Shown here in pieces: positions 8,061 through 16,773 of a DNA stretch of 48,589 nucleotides. Within the stretch, counting starts at the first letter, position 1, and each line of letters starts with the position of its first letter. The DNA is taken from the NCBI GenBank assembly GCA_026988515.1, contig JALSLA010000054.1, forward strand, positions 1 through 48,589, read 5' to 3'. The notes beneath the pieces were generated by a model, which did no database searches, was not told where the DNA came from, and worked only from the letters and a program-made list of their open reading frames with translations. Origin of the DNA: Helicobacteraceae bacterium. Its GTDB lineage: Bacteria; Campylobacterota; Campylobacteria; Campylobacterales; Sulfurimonadaceae. Made by a program: the position numbers and the translations under genes.

Positions 8061-10688
8061 ATGTCAAAACAAACATATGATCCCTCCTCCGTTGAAACGT
8101 GCTATTATAAAATATGGGAAGAACGTAACTATTTTGAAATTGACGGCAATCAAAACATACAACAACCTCATAAAACCTTTGCCTTGATGATGCCGCCTCC
8201 CAATGTAACCGGACGACTGCATATCGGTCATGCCCTCACCTTTACACTGCAAGACATCATCATCCGCTACAAACGTATGGACGGCTACAAAACACTCTGG
8301 CAACCCGGAACCGATCATGCGGGTATCGCCACACAGAATGTTGTTGAGAAGCAGCTGCTTGCCGAAGGAACCAGTAAGGAGCGCATCGGTCGCGATGCTT
8401 TTTTACAACGCGTTTGGCAATGGAAAGAAGAGTCTGCCGGTATCATGACCCGACAACTTCGTACAATGGGGGTCTCTCCTGCATGGAAACGGGAGCGTTT
8501 TACCATGGACAAAGGGCTGCAAAAAGCAGTAAAAGAGGCTTTTGTCCATCTTTACAACAAACAGCTCATTATTCGTGGTAACTATATGGTCAACTGGTGT
8601 ACACATGACGGTGCCTTGAGCGATATTGAAGTAGAACATGAAGAGCATCAAGGGAAGTTTTATCATATTCGTTATCCGTTTGCTGACGGCAGCGGACACA
8701 TTACCGTAGCCACAACACGGCCCGAAACCTATTTTGGCGATACCGCGGTCATGGTTCACCCTGATGATGTTCGCTACCGGCACATCATCGGAAAACAACT
8801 CAAACTTCCGCTTATTGAGCGTGAGATAACCATTATTGCCGATACCCATGTCGATATGGAATTCGGTACCGGTCTGGTGAAAGTAACCCCGGCACACGAC
8901 ACTAACGATTATGAGGTCGGAAAACGCCATGATTTGGAGTTTATTACCGTCTTTGATGAGCAAGGTATTTTGAATGAGTTTGCCGGTGAATTTCAAGGAC
9001 TTGAACGCCTGGAAGCACGCGATATCATTGTAAAACGTCTGGAAGAAGAGGGTTTTATTGAAAAAATCGAAGCACATACTCACCAAGTCGGTCACTGCTA
9101 CCGCTGCAAAAATATTGTTGAACCTTACATCTCCAAACAGTGGTTTATTCGCAGCGAAATTGCGAAGAAATCTATTGAAAAAACCAATGAAGGGTTCACA
9201 CGCTTTTTTCCGCCGCACTGGATTAACAGCTATAATGCATGGATGGGGGAGCTGCGTGACTGGTGTATTTCACGTCAACTTTGGTGGGGACACCGTATTC
9301 CGGTCTTTTACTGTGATGACTGCCGGCACGAATGGGCCAGTTTGGAGGATGCACCGACGCAATGCCCACACTGTTCAGCGCATAACATCACTCAAGATCC
9401 CGACGTGCTCGACACCTGGTTTAGCTCGGCACTGTGGCCATTCTCTACTTTGGGTTGGGGTCACGGCGATACCGAAGCCGACCGCCTGTTTCAAAGCGAT
9501 GATCTGCATGAGTTCTACCCCAATACGCTACTCATTACCGGTTTTGACATTCTCTTTTTCTGGGTAGCACGCATGATGATGATGGGAGAGACCTTTATGG
9601 GAAAACTGCCGTTTGATCATATCTACCTGCATGCATTGGTTCGGGACGAACACGGAGAAAAAATGAGCAAATCCAAAGGCAATGTTATCGATCCGTTGGA
9701 TATGATTGAAAAATACAGTGCCGATGCCCTGCGCTTTACTCTCGCTGTTCTTGCCGTACAAGGACGTGACATTCGTCTTTCCGAAGAGAAACTCGAACTC
9801 AGTCGTAACTTTACCAACAAACTCTTTAATGCCTCACGTTACCTCCAAATGAACGGTGACACCTTTAACGACCTTGCCGACATTGACATTGTCACCCCTT
9901 TAGGACGCTATATGCTTAGCCGCCTCGCCACCGCCACCCGAGAGACCCGAAATTTTTTAGATGAGTACCGTTTTAACGATGCCGCTACCGTCCTCTACCG
10001 TTACCTGTGGAATGAGTTTTGCGGTTGGGGTATTGAACTCTCTAAAGTCTCCAAAGAGAGTATTTTGGAACTGGGTGCCGTTTTTAAAGAGTCGCTGAAG
10101 TTACTCCATCCGTTTATGCCGTTTATTACCGAACATCTCTATCAGGAACTTTCCGGTACCTCACTGCAAAATAGCGACTCGATTATGATCATGCGCTATC
10201 CTGATGCTATACAACATGATGCAGAAATCGAACAACAGTTTGATGTTGCCATGGATGCTATTGTCGCCATACGTCGCGCTAAAACATTGGTTGATATGGC
10301 CAATCAAAAAATACCTCGTGCATACCTGAAAAGTGATGTTACCATTGATGAAGCAACCATGCTGCCGTTTATCTGTCGTTTGGCAAAAGTGGATGAAGTC
10401 AGCATGACAGCATGCAAAATTGATAACGCCGTCAGTGATGTCAGCATGTATGTTGACGTCTTTATTCCCACCGACTCTATTGATTTAAACCCTATTATTG
10501 CACGCCTTCACAAACAGAGCGAGAAACTCTCCAAAGAGATTGATAAGCTTAACGGTATGTTACAGAACCGACGTTTTGTCGAAAATGCTCCGCAAGACGT
10601 TATTGAGAAGAATCGGCATGATCTTGAAGAGGCACAAAGCAAACAACAAAAAATTCACGATCAGCTCGTCTCTTTGGAACCGTCATAA
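8061..10688 (+). CDS. valS: Valyl-tRNA synthetase
   Basis: The 875-residue class I aminoacyl-tRNA synthetase charges tRNA-Val. The HIGH-type motif is seen in PPNVTGRLHIGHAL near the N-terminus, the editing (CP1) domain contains TTRPETYFGDTAVMVHP, and the KMSKS motif appears as KMSKSKGNVIDP. The tungsten-type phrase WFSSALWPFSTLGW is typical of ValRS, and the last 60 residues form the coiled-coil arm that grips the tRNA (IARLHKQSEKLSKEIDKL). Length agrees with bacterial ValRS. Its last base overlaps the first base of the downstream transporter gene, so the two are probably co-transcribed. Confidence 0.98.
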   Translation: MSKQTYDPSSVETCYYKIWEERNYFEIDGNQNIQQPHKTFALMMPPPNVTGRLHIGHALTFTLQDIIIRYKRMDGYKTLWQPGTDHAGIATQNVVEKQLLAEGTSKERIGRDAFLQRVWQWKEESAGIMTRQLRTMGVSPAWKRERFTMDKGLQKAVKEAFVHLYNKQLIIRGNYMVNWCTHDGALSDIEVEHEEHQGKFYHIRYPFADGSGHITVATTRPETYFGDTAVMVHPDDVRYRHIIGKQLKLPLIEREITIIADTHVDMEFGTGLVKVTPAHDTNDYEVGKRHDLEFITVFDEQGILNEFAGEFQGLERLEARDIIVKRLEEEGFIEKIEAHTHQVGHCYRCKNIVEPYISKQWFIRSEIAKKSIEKTNEGFTRFFPPHWINSYNAWMGELRDWCISRQLWWGHRIPVFYCDDCRHEWASLEDAPTQCPHCSAHNITQDPDVLDTWFSSALWPFSTLGWGHGDTEADRLFQSDDLHEFYPNTLLITGFDILFFWVARMMMMGETFMGKLPFDHIYLHALVRDEHGEKMSKSKGNVIDPLDMIEKYSADALRFTLAVLAVQGRDIRLSEEKLELSRNFTNKLFNASRYLQMNGDTFNDLADIDIVTPLGRYMLSRLATATRETRNFLDEYRFNDAATVLYRYLWNEFCGWGIELSKVSKESILELGAVFKESLKLLHPFMPFITEHLYQELSGTSLQNSDSIMIMRYPDAIQHDAEIEQQFDVAMDAIVAIRRAKTLVDMANQKIPRAYLKSDVTIDEATMLPFICRLAKVDEVSMTACKIDNAVSDVSMYVDVFIPTDSIDLNPIIARLHKQSEKLSKEIDKLNGMLQNRRFVENAPQDVIEKNRHDLEEAQSKQQKIHDQLVSLEPS

Positions 10689-12226
10689 TGTTTGACATTC
10701 GCAAATATCGCTCACAAAATATCAAAAATGACATTCTCTCCGGCTTGGTTGTTGCCGTAGCACTGGTTCCCGAGGCCATTGCCTTCTCTTTTATTGCCGG
10801 TGTCAGTCCTATTGTCGGGCTCTATACCGCATTTATTTTAGGGCTTATTACTTCACTGTTCGGTGGTAAACCCGGCATGATCAGCGGTGCCACCGGTGCC
10901 GTTGCCATTGTTTTTGTCGGACTGGGCATCAAAGCCCATGAAATTCTTTTGGCACAAGGACTCAGCGGTGATGCTATTGCTATTGGCATATTACAGTACA
11001 TCTTACTTGCTACCGTTTTGGCCGGACTGATTCAGGTTGCCGTAGGGCTGTTAAAACTGGGAAAATTCATTCGTCTGGTACCCCAACCCGCCATGTACGG
11101 ATTTGTTAACGGGCTGGCTATTGTCATTGCCACGTCACAATTTAAATTTTTTGAGGGGCAAGGCATTACCATGTATCTACTGGTGGGGGTCACCATGCTC
11201 ATCATGTATCTACTGCCCAAATATACCAAAGCCATTCCCTCCGGACTTGTCGCCATCGTTGCCATCACACTTGTTGCCTATTTTACTGCACTCGATACCA
11301 TTTTGGTCGGCGGTCTTGCCGACCTCTCAGCATTTAAAGGAGAACTCCCCTCCTTCAATGTTCCACAGTACCTTCTAAGCTGGGATGCTATCATGCTGGT
11401 GCTTCCTTATGCTGTTATTGTTGCTCTTGTCGGTCTCATTGAATCCCTGTTGACACTCTCCGTACTTGATGAGATGAGCAATACCCGCGGCAGTGCCAAC
11501 AAAGAGTGTATTGCCCAAGGCAGCGGCAATATCTGTTGCGGTTTCTTCGGCGGTATGGCCGGATGTGCGATGATCGGTCAATCTATCATTAACTTCACTT
11601 CCGGCGGCTTGGGGCGCCTCTCCTCATTTGTCGCAGCAATAGGGCTTATTACACTGGTATCACTCTTTACCGATCTCTTAAATATCATCCCCGTTGCCGT
11701 GCTAGTCGGCATTATGTTTATGGTCAGCATTGGTACCTTTGAGTGGAGCAGCTTTTCTCATTTAAAACATATGCCGCGATCCGATGCCTTTGTCATGGTA
11801 GTCGTCACCGTCATAACAGTCATTGCCGATTTGGCCATAGCCGTCATCTCCGGTGTTATTATCTCTGCGCTTGTCTTTGCATGGAAGCATGCACGTATCT
11901 ACGCAACGACTCGTATTGAACAAGACGGCACTAAAGTCTATGAGCTTGAGGGACCGCTCTTTTTCGGTTCGGCCATGACCTTTCCGGATAATTTTGACAT
12001 TGCCAACGATCCGGAGCATGTAGTTATTGACTTTAAAAAAGCCCGCGTTATGGACTCGTCGGGTGTTGAGGCCATCGATTCACTTACTAAAAAATATGAA
12101 GAAGCCAAAAAGAACTTACGCCTGCGCCATCTGAGTCAAGATTGCAAAAATATTTTAAAAAAAGCCGGACCACATTGTGAATATGAAGAGGACGATCCAA
12201 CCTACAAAGTGGCGTACAACTATTAA
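10688..12226 (+). CDS. SulP-family anion transporter with STAS domain
   Basis: The 512-residue membrane protein shows the SulP pattern. The N-terminal core begins SGLVVAVALVPEAIAFSFIAG, many hydrophobic helices follow to about residue 400, and a C-terminal cytoplasmic STAS domain (VIDFKKARVMDSSGVEAID) closes the protein. SulP members carry sulfate, bicarbonate or other anions, usually with sodium or protons. The substrate cannot be read from the sequence, and bicarbonate is as plausible as sulfate in an autotroph. The ATG overlaps the last base of valS, indicating one transcript. An open reading frame continues past its stop codon (see the note at 12227-12328). Confidence 0.9.
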   Translation: MFDIRKYRSQNIKNDILSGLVVAVALVPEAIAFSFIAGVSPIVGLYTAFILGLITSLFGGKPGMISGATGAVAIVFVGLGIKAHEILLAQGLSGDAIAIGILQYILLATVLAGLIQVAVGLLKLGKFIRLVPQPAMYGFVNGLAIVIATSQFKFFEGQGITMYLLVGVTMLIMYLLPKYTKAIPSGLVAIVAITLVAYFTALDTILVGGLADLSAFKGELPSFNVPQYLLSWDAIMLVLPYAVIVALVGLIESLLTLSVLDEMSNTRGSANKECIAQGSGNICCGFFGGMAGCAMIGQSIINFTSGGLGRLSSFVAAIGLITLVSLFTDLLNIIPVAVLVGIMFMVSIGTFEWSSFSHLKHMPRSDAFVMVVVTVITVIADLAIAVISGVIISALVFAWKHARIYATTRIEQDGTKVYELEGPLFFGSAMTFPDNFDIANDPEHVVIDFKKARVMDSSGVEAIDSLTKKYEEAKKNLRLRHLSQDCKNILKKAGPHCEYEEDDPTYKVAYNY

Positions 12227-12238
12227 AATTTACATGTA

Positions 12239-12256
12239 GCAGTCTCCCGAGGAGAC
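12239..12256. other. Short perfect inverted repeat after SulP gene
   Basis: GTCTCC-CGA-GGAGAC forms a six-pair hairpin with a three-base loop just after the transporter gene. It is not followed by a T run, so it is not a classical intrinsic terminator. It could help 3'-end formation with Rho or be chance. Confidence 0.3.
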
Positions 12257-12362
12257 GTGCGGTATTGGTGGAGTAAAATGAATCACTTCAGTAGCACGAA
12301 GTATGGGGTTGATGTTATTGTAAAATAGTTGTGTTACAGTAATGTTAAATAAAGGAGCGCAG

Positions 12363-12776
12363 ATGCAAATTCGTGAAATCACACTCAAAGAACTCGATAT
12401 CGCCTATGAGCTGGTTAAAGAACTTCGAGAACTCAGCTATGATGCATTTGAAGATCTCATCTATGAAATGCGCCATCGTGACTATAAAATGTTCGGATTG
12501 TTTGAAGAGCGCCAATTGCAAACATATGCCGGTGTCGTGGTTCAAACCAACCTCTACCACAAAAAGCATCTTTACATTGACGACCTCATTACCAAAACAT
12601 CGTCACGCTCTCGCGGCTACGGCAAAGAGATGCTGGAGTATTTAAAAGATTATGCCATCATGTTTCAGTGTCAGTCGTTAGTGCTTTCCTCGGGTTTTGC
12701 TCGTGAATCGGCACACTCTTTTTATGAAAAACACGGTTTTGACAAAAAAAGTTTTCTCTTTGTAAAACCTCTTTAA
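12363..12776 (+). CDS. GNAT-family N-acetyltransferase
   Basis: The 137-residue protein has the GNAT fold pattern: an N-terminal MQIREITLKELDIAYELVKEL helix region, central strands (YAGVVVQTNLYHKKHLYIDDL), the acetyl-CoA loop SRGYGKEMLEYLKDYA (Q/R-x-x-G-x-G/A type), and the C-terminal FYEKHGF motif. It transfers an acetyl group to an unknown amine. The ATG at 12363 is chosen over the ATG at 12342 because AAAGGAG lies 5 bases before it and the longer version adds residues outside the fold. It stands alone between SulP and the helicase-like gene. Confidence 0.85.
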   Translation: MQIREITLKELDIAYELVKELRELSYDAFEDLIYEMRHRDYKMFGLFEERQLQTYAGVVVQTNLYHKKHLYIDDLITKTSSRSRGYGKEMLEYLKDYAIMFQCQSLVLSSGFARESAHSFYEKHGFDKKSFLFVKPL

Positions 12777-12789
12777 TACTCGCTTATTG

Positions 12790-12818
12790 TTGTAACGCTT
12801 CATAAAATACGATACAAT
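12790..12818 (+). promoter_or_regulatory. Promoter for the 12844 gene
   Basis: TTGTAA at 12790-12795 and TACAAT at 12813-12818 are separated by exactly 17 bases, a good sigma-70 match. The start codon lies 25 bases further on, after an AAGGA ribosome site. Confidence 0.55.
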
Positions 12819-12843
12819 CTCACCACCAGTTTAAGGACGTTCC

Positions 12844-13407
12844 ATGTCATCAGTCAAACGCCACAACCATCGGGTTCACCCCTGCACCACCGAACAAAAA
12901 AATGCACTGTTAAATGTTTTAATCGCTCAAAACACCATACCCTCCTCCATACTCATTGTTACGGCAAATGATCCACAGCATATTGAGATTACCAACAACA
13001 GTGATACGGTTACTGTGATGAGTGATGCCCATCTCGCTGCCGCCACCAATACGACTTGCAGTTTACTCATCAGTTATGATTTACCCCTTGACCCTGCTGC
13101 ATACATACTACGTCTTGAAAGAGCGTGCGATACTGCACTGATTCTGCTTGATGAAGATGAAAGAGCCCTGCTCTATCCCATTGAAAAGCTTTTGGGACGT
13201 ACACTGATCCAAGAACATATCAATGGCTTTGAAGCAACCTTTGCCATAAAACCCGCTCCCAAAGTACGCGTCAATAAAAAAATTTCCAATACAAAAGCTC
13301 TCGGTAACCCCCGTACTTTTAAAAGCGCCGTCAAAGCAGTCAACCCGAAAGGTAAAAGACGAAAAATCAGTAGTAAACGGTTCAAAGCGGCCAAAGAAGG
13401 AGCATAA
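12844..13407 (+). CDS. Degenerate DEAD-box-helicase-like protein with basic tail
   Basis: The 187-residue protein has no Walker motifs, but its middle lines up by eye with the second RecA domain of RhlE-type DEAD-box helicases. The phrase LLISYDLPLDPAAYILRLER matches the helicase pattern V-I-N-Y-D-L-P-x-x-x-x-x-Y-x-H-R-I-G-R, followed by LLDEDERALLYPIEKLLGR and then INGFE, as in the helicase C-terminus. Motif VI (HRIGRTGR) is reduced to LRLERACD, and the region that would hold motifs IV-V is strongly shortened. It ends in a Lys/Arg-rich tail of about 50 residues, like the RNA-binding tails of these helicases. It should be enzymatically dead but may still bind RNA. It has its own promoter and a good ribosome site, so it looks like a kept gene and not debris. 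Confidence 0.6.
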   Translation: MSSVKRHNHRVHPCTTEQKNALLNVLIAQNTIPSSILIVTANDPQHIEITNNSDTVTVMSDAHLAAATNTTCSLLISYDLPLDPAAYILRLERACDTALILLDEDERALLYPIEKLLGRTLIQEHINGFEATFAIKPAPKVRVNKKISNTKALGNPRTFKSAVKAVNPKGKRRKISSKRFKAAKEGA

Positions 13408-13414
13408 ATAGCAT

Positions 13415-13567
13415 TTAAATCTCTTTCGTGCGTACCTCTTCTTTGAGCGCTTCATCTGCTAATGTACGAATCCAGTCATTAAACTTCAGGCCGTTTTCCT
13501 TGCAAAAATCGCCGTAGCGTTGCAACTCCTCGGCACTAAGCATTAACTCTACTTCAATCAAAGGCAC
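13415..13567 (-). CDS. Small conserved-looking ORF, start uncertain
   Basis: A reverse-strand frame stops at 13415 and encodes a well-formed small protein: ...VPLIEVELMLSAEELQRY, then GDFCKENGLKFNDWIRTLAD and EALKEEVRTKEI. The pattern (a strand, then an amphipathic helix, then a second helix) resembles ribbon-helix-helix (CopG-like) DNA-binding proteins, though I do not recognise a named family. The frame is open from 13630. The only usual start codon upstream of the core is the GTG at 13567, which gives 50 residues. The 21 residues before it (including SAIGPIESIETLKARQ) also look coding. An ATG further upstream is cut off from it by a stop inside the palindrome at 13628-13643. It may be a 5'-damaged gene. 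Confidence 0.45.
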   Translation of the reverse strand: MPLIEVELMLSAEELQRYGDFCKENGLKFNDWIRTLADEALKEEVRTKEI

Positions 13568-13627
13568 CTGCCGTGCTTTGAGTGTTTCAATGGATTCAAT
13601 CGGTCCGATAGCACTTCCTTGGCAATT

Positions 13628-13643
13628 AATTTACATGTAAATT
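13628..13643. repeat. AATTTACATGTAAATT palindrome (intergenic)
   Basis: A 16-base perfect palindrome containing the recurrent core TTACATGTAA. It lies at the 5' end of the small reverse ORF and about 50 bases before the 3' end of the tRNA gene. Its TAA closes the frame that begins ATG TTC AAA ATT. Confidence 0.8.
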
Positions 13644-13690
13644 TTGAACATATTTTTAAGAAAATTTAGTGTCAACTATGAAAAAGTCTG

Positions 13691-13781
13691 TGGCGGACAG
13701 GGAGGGATTCGAACCCTCGGTACCGTTACCAGTACGCATCCTTAGCAGGGATGTGGTTTCAGCCAGCTCACCCACCTGTCC
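13691..13781 (-). tRNA. tRNA-Ser (anticodon GCU)
   Basis: On the reverse strand this folds as a class II tRNA of 91 bases. The acceptor stem GGACAGG pairs with CCTGTCC and is followed by G and an encoded CCA. The anticodon arm is CATCC-CTGCTAA-GGATG with anticodon GCU, the variable arm is long (CGTACTGGTAACGGTACC region), and the T arm contains GGTTCGAATCC. It reads serine codons AGC and AGU. It stands between the small reverse ORF and pyrF, all on the same strand. Confidence 0.97.
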
Positions 13782-13848
13782 GTGGTTATAAAAGAGGTTG
13801 TAATTTTACTCACATAACATAATAGTGAGCTTAAATGACCCCCTCCTC

Positions 13849-14535
13849 TTACCATTGCTCTAGAATCTTTTCAACAACTGCGGCAGGATTTTCGGCTTGG
13901 TAGATCGGACGGCCGACAACAATAAAATCGACCGCTTCTTGCTGTGCCATAGCTACAGTGGCGACACGCTGCTGATCACCGGCATCTTCGCCAAAAGGCC
14001 GAATACCCGGAGTTAAGGTTAAAAAATCGCTCTGTGTCACTTTTTTAATGGATGCGCTCTCAAAAACACTGCAGACCACCCCGTCGAGTCCGCTTTGGTA
14101 GGCATCGACAGCAAACTGATCGGCTCTGTTGCCAATACTGCTGCCGTACACCGATTGAAAATCTGCTTCATGAAACGATGTCAGTACGGTAACCGCCAAT
14201 ACCAGAGGACGATCTTCACAGGAAGCCAAACGCTTCATAACGGTTTGCATGGCCTCTTTCCCTGCCGAGGCATGAATATTGAACATATCTACATGTAAAT
14301 TGACAATAGACTCTGCCGCATCAGCCATCGTATTGGGAATATCATAAAGCTTAAGATCTAAAAAAATTTTAAAATTCGGGTTAATGTTCTGAATGGCATC
14401 TATAAACGCCCTGCCGTCACGGATATACGAACGTAGCCCTACTTTCAGCCAAACATCATAGGTTCGCAATGCTCGAACCAGCTTAAGATTCTCTTCTTGG
14501 GTCGGAAGATCCAGTGCGACACAAAGCTCCATCAT
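13849..14535 (-). CDS. pyrF: Orotidine 5'-phosphate decarboxylase
   Basis: The 228-residue enzyme makes UMP from OMP, the last step of pyrimidine synthesis. The catalytic Lys-Asp-Lys-Asp array is seen in FLDLKLYDIPNTMADA. The N-terminal ELCVALDLP and the C-terminal phosphate-binding phrases TPGIRPFG and DFIVVGRPIYQAENPA are also diagnostic. Two adjacent ATGs (14535 and 14532) are possible; the second has the better distance to the AAAGGA ribosome site, so the protein may begin MELCV. It is on the same strand as acs, 94 bases downstream, with a double TTACATGTAA palindrome in the gap. Confidence 0.96.
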   Translation of the reverse strand: MMELCVALDLPTQEENLKLVRALRTYDVWLKVGLRSYIRDGRAFIDAIQNINPNFKIFLDLKLYDIPNTMADAAESIVNLHVDMFNIHASAGKEAMQTVMKRLASCEDRPLVLAVTVLTSFHEADFQSVYGSSIGNRADQFAVDAYQSGLDGVVCSVFESASIKKVTQSDFLTLTPGIRPFGEDAGDQQRVATVAMAQQEAVDFIVVGRPIYQAENPAAVVEKILEQW

Positions 14536-14587
14536 ATTCCTTTAATTGTGATGGTGACAGTATAATAAAGAGTTTATTAGAAAGAGG

Positions 14588-14620
14588 AAAATTTACATGT
14601 AAATTTTTACATGTAAATTT
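14588..14620. repeat. Tandem pair of TTACATGTAA palindromes between acs and pyrF
   Basis: Two copies of the palindrome lie head to tail with centres 14 bases apart: TTACATGTAA at 14593-14602 (extended perfectly to 20 bases, 14588-14607) and at 14607-14616 (perfect for 12 bases). They sit ten bases after the end of the acs gene and 53 bases before the pyrF start on the transcribed reverse strand. Confidence 0.85.
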
Positions 14621-14629
14621 TTATGAACA

Positions 14630-16588
14630 TCATGCGTTGACAGCGTTTTGAATTTTTTCGACTACCGAAGGGTCTTCGAGTGTTGAGATATCCTGGGTAA
14701 TCGCTTCACCTTTGGCGATGGCACGTAAAATACGGCGCATAATTTTACCCGAACGTGTTTTAGGCAGTCCCGGAACAAAAACAATATCGTCACATAACGC
14801 AATATTGCCGATCTCTTGTTTAATAATACCGTTAATCTCTTGAGCCAGCTCTGCATTTCTGCCGACTGTATCATCCTTCTTCATAATCACATAAGCAAAA
14901 ATTCCCTCACCTTTGAGGTCATGCGGTTTGCCGACAACTGCCACTTCGGCAACACCGGGATGCTTGTTAATAGCAGCTTCAACTTCGGCAGTACCCATAC
15001 GATGTCCTGAGACGTTAATGACATCATCGGTACGCCCCGTAATAGTAATGTAACCGTCTTCATCGTACTCGGCACCGTCACCGGTAAAATAGACCGGCTT
15101 ACCCTCTTTGTTGACATCACCGAAATAGGATTTGACAAAGCGCTCTTCATCACCCCAGACACCGCGTATCATTGCCGGCCACGGACGCGTAACACACATG
15201 TACCCGCCTTCATGAACTTCGACTTTTTTACCCGTCTTGGGGTCTAATATTTCTGCCATAATCCCCGGAAGCGGAAACGTAGCACACCCGGGTTTAATGG
15301 GAGTAGCACCCGGAAGCGGTGAGACAATATGGCCACCTGTCTCCGTCTGCCAATAGGTGTCGACAATAGCACATTTAGAGTTTCCTACCGCTTCATAATA
15401 CCATTTCCATGCCGGCGGATCAATCGGTTCGCCCACGGTTCCAAGTACTTTTAATGAACTTAAATCATATTTTTGCGGCTCATCATTACCCATTTTATGC
15501 AATACGCGAATCGCCGTCGGTGCCGTGTAAAACTGGTTGATTCGGTACTCTTGTACCATCTTCCACGGACGACCGGCATCAGGATATGTCGGCACACCTT
15601 CAAACATTACGGTCGTTGCACCCATGGCAAGCGGACCGTAAACAATGTACGTATGTCCGGTAATCCAGCCCACATCGGCCGTACACCAGTAGATATCATG
15701 CTCTTTGACGTCAAACACCCACTCCATCGTCATCTGCGCCCAAAGAATGTAACCGGCGCTGTTATGCTGCACCCCTTTGGGTTTTCCGGTCGATCCGGAG
15801 GTGTAGAGTAAAAATAACGGATCTTCACTCTCCATGACTTCAGGTTCACACGCAATTGATTGCTTCTGAATAAGCTCACTGTAAGCAAAATCACGGCCGT
15901 CAACCCAAACGATCTCCTCGCCGTTACGTTCAATGACACAGACTTTTTCAACCGGTGTATCCCCTTCGAGTGCTTTGTCAACAACAGGCTTGAGCATATA
16001 AGGTTTGTTTTTTCGGTAGGCACCGTCAGACGTAATCACTACTTTTGCATCCGCATCAATAATTCTGTCACGCAGTGCTTCAGCAGAAAATCCCCCAAAG
16101 ACAATGGAGTGAATGGCACCCAAGCGGGCACATGCCAACATGGCATACGCTGCTTCGGGAATCATCGGCATATAAATAACAACACGATCACCCTTTGTCA
16201 CACCGAACTCATTTTTCAGCATATTGGCAAAGCGGTTTACGCTGTTATGAAGCTCCATATATGTAATGGTCTGCTTATCGCCGCGATCGCCCTCAAAAAT
16301 TATTGCCGCCTTGTTTTTTCGTTGCTCCAAGTGGCGGTCAATACACTGTACCGAAACATTGAGCTTTCCCCCTTCAAACCATTTGACAAAAGGAAAATTG
16401 CTCTCATCTAACACCTTGTCGAAAGGTTGCATCCATGTCAATTTCTCTTTGGCAAAGCTTCCCCAAAACCCTTCATAGTCTTCCGTCGCCCACTCTTGCA
16501 GTGTCTCATATTCACACATATTTTTAATGCGTGCTGTTGCCGCGAACTCACGATTTGGCTTATATACCGGCTTTTTCATCTCACTCAT
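14630..16588 (-). CDS. acs: Acetyl-CoA synthetase
   Basis: The 652-residue AMP-forming enzyme activates acetate to acetyl-CoA. Visible signatures are the P-loop-like [11 protein letters not shown], the A5 motif [27 protein letters not shown], the hinge and CoA region [11 protein letters not shown], and the C-terminal catalytic-lysine motif [13 protein letters not shown]. That last lysine is the residue acetylated in regulated Acs proteins. Length is normal for Acs. It lies downstream of actP and the DUF485 gene on the same strand, so the three form an acetate uptake and activation set. The 185-base leader between actP and acs holds a long hairpin. Confidence 0.97.
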   Translation of the reverse strand: MSEMKKPVYKPNREFAATARIKNMCEYETLQEWATEDYEGFWGSFAKEKLTWMQPFDKVLDESNFPFVKWFEGGKLNVSVQCIDRHLEQRKNKAAIIFEGDRGDKQTITYMELHNSVNRFANMLKNEFGVTKGDRVVIYMPMIPEAAYAMLACARLGAIHSIVFGGFSAEALRDRIIDADAKVVITSDGAYRKNKPYMLKPVVDKALEGDTPVEKVCVIERNGEEIVWVDGRDFAYSELIQKQSIACEPEVMESEDPLFLLYTSGSTGKPKGVQHNSAGYILWAQMTMEWVFDVKEHDIYWCTADVGWITGHTYIVYGPLAMGATTVMFEGVPTYPDAGRPWKMVQEYRINQFYTAPTAIRVLHKMGNDEPQKYDLSSLKVLGTVGEPIDPPAWKWYYEAVGNSKCAIVDTYWQTETGGHIVSPLPGATPIKPGCATFPLPGIMAEILDPKTGKKVEVHEGGYMCVTRPWPAMIRGVWGDEERFVKSYFGDVNKEGKPVYFTGDGAEYDEDGYITITGRTDDVINVSGHRMGTAEVEAAINKHPGVAEVAVVGKPHDLKGEGIFAYVIMKKDDTVGRNAELAQEINGIIKQEIGNIALCDDIVFVPGLPKTRSGKIMRRILRAIAKGEAITQDISTLEDPSVVEKIQNAVNA

Positions 16589-16616
16589 ATTGTTTCCTTT
16601 GGCAGATCTGTCGTAA

Positions 16617-16643
16617 CTCGTGCTACTTTATTGTAGCAACGAG
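16617..16643 (-). other. Hairpin in the acs leader
   Basis: CTCGT-GCTAC, a six-base loop, GTAGC, one unpaired A, and ACGAG form a ten-pair hairpin between actP and acs, about 30 bases before the acs start codon. There is no T run after it on the reverse strand, so it is more likely a leader structure or RNA-processing site than a terminator. Confidence 0.45.
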
Positions 16644-16646
16644 AAG

Positions 16647-16652
16647 ATAATA
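16647..16652 (-). promoter_or_regulatory. acs: Candidate acs -10 element
   Basis: TATTAT on the reverse strand lies just upstream of the leader hairpin and about 60 bases before the acs ATG. It would allow acs to be expressed separately from actP. There is no clear -35. Confidence 0.35.
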
Positions 16653-16773
16653 CCGTTCTCATATCCCAAGAACTTTTTAAAAATTTGACACGATTGTATC
16701 AAAGCGTAAATCAATATTTCCTTGAACAATCCGTACACGCTTTATGCCGCCAAGAAGCTTTAAGTTTCATATC

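Noticed and set aside
8403-9218. A 271-codon open frame antisense to valS
   Set aside because: It lies wholly inside valS on the opposite strand, has no ribosome site, and its sequence has no domain pattern. It is a shadow of the valS codon use.
15860-16411. A 183-codon open frame antisense to acs
   Set aside because: It is inside the unmistakable acs gene and has no protein-like motif or start signal.
16684-16701. TTGA-N10-TCAA repeat in the actP-acs gap as a Crp/Fnr box
   Set aside because: The spacer is four bases too long for the FNR/CRP-type operator, and it is not placed at a fitting distance from a good -10.
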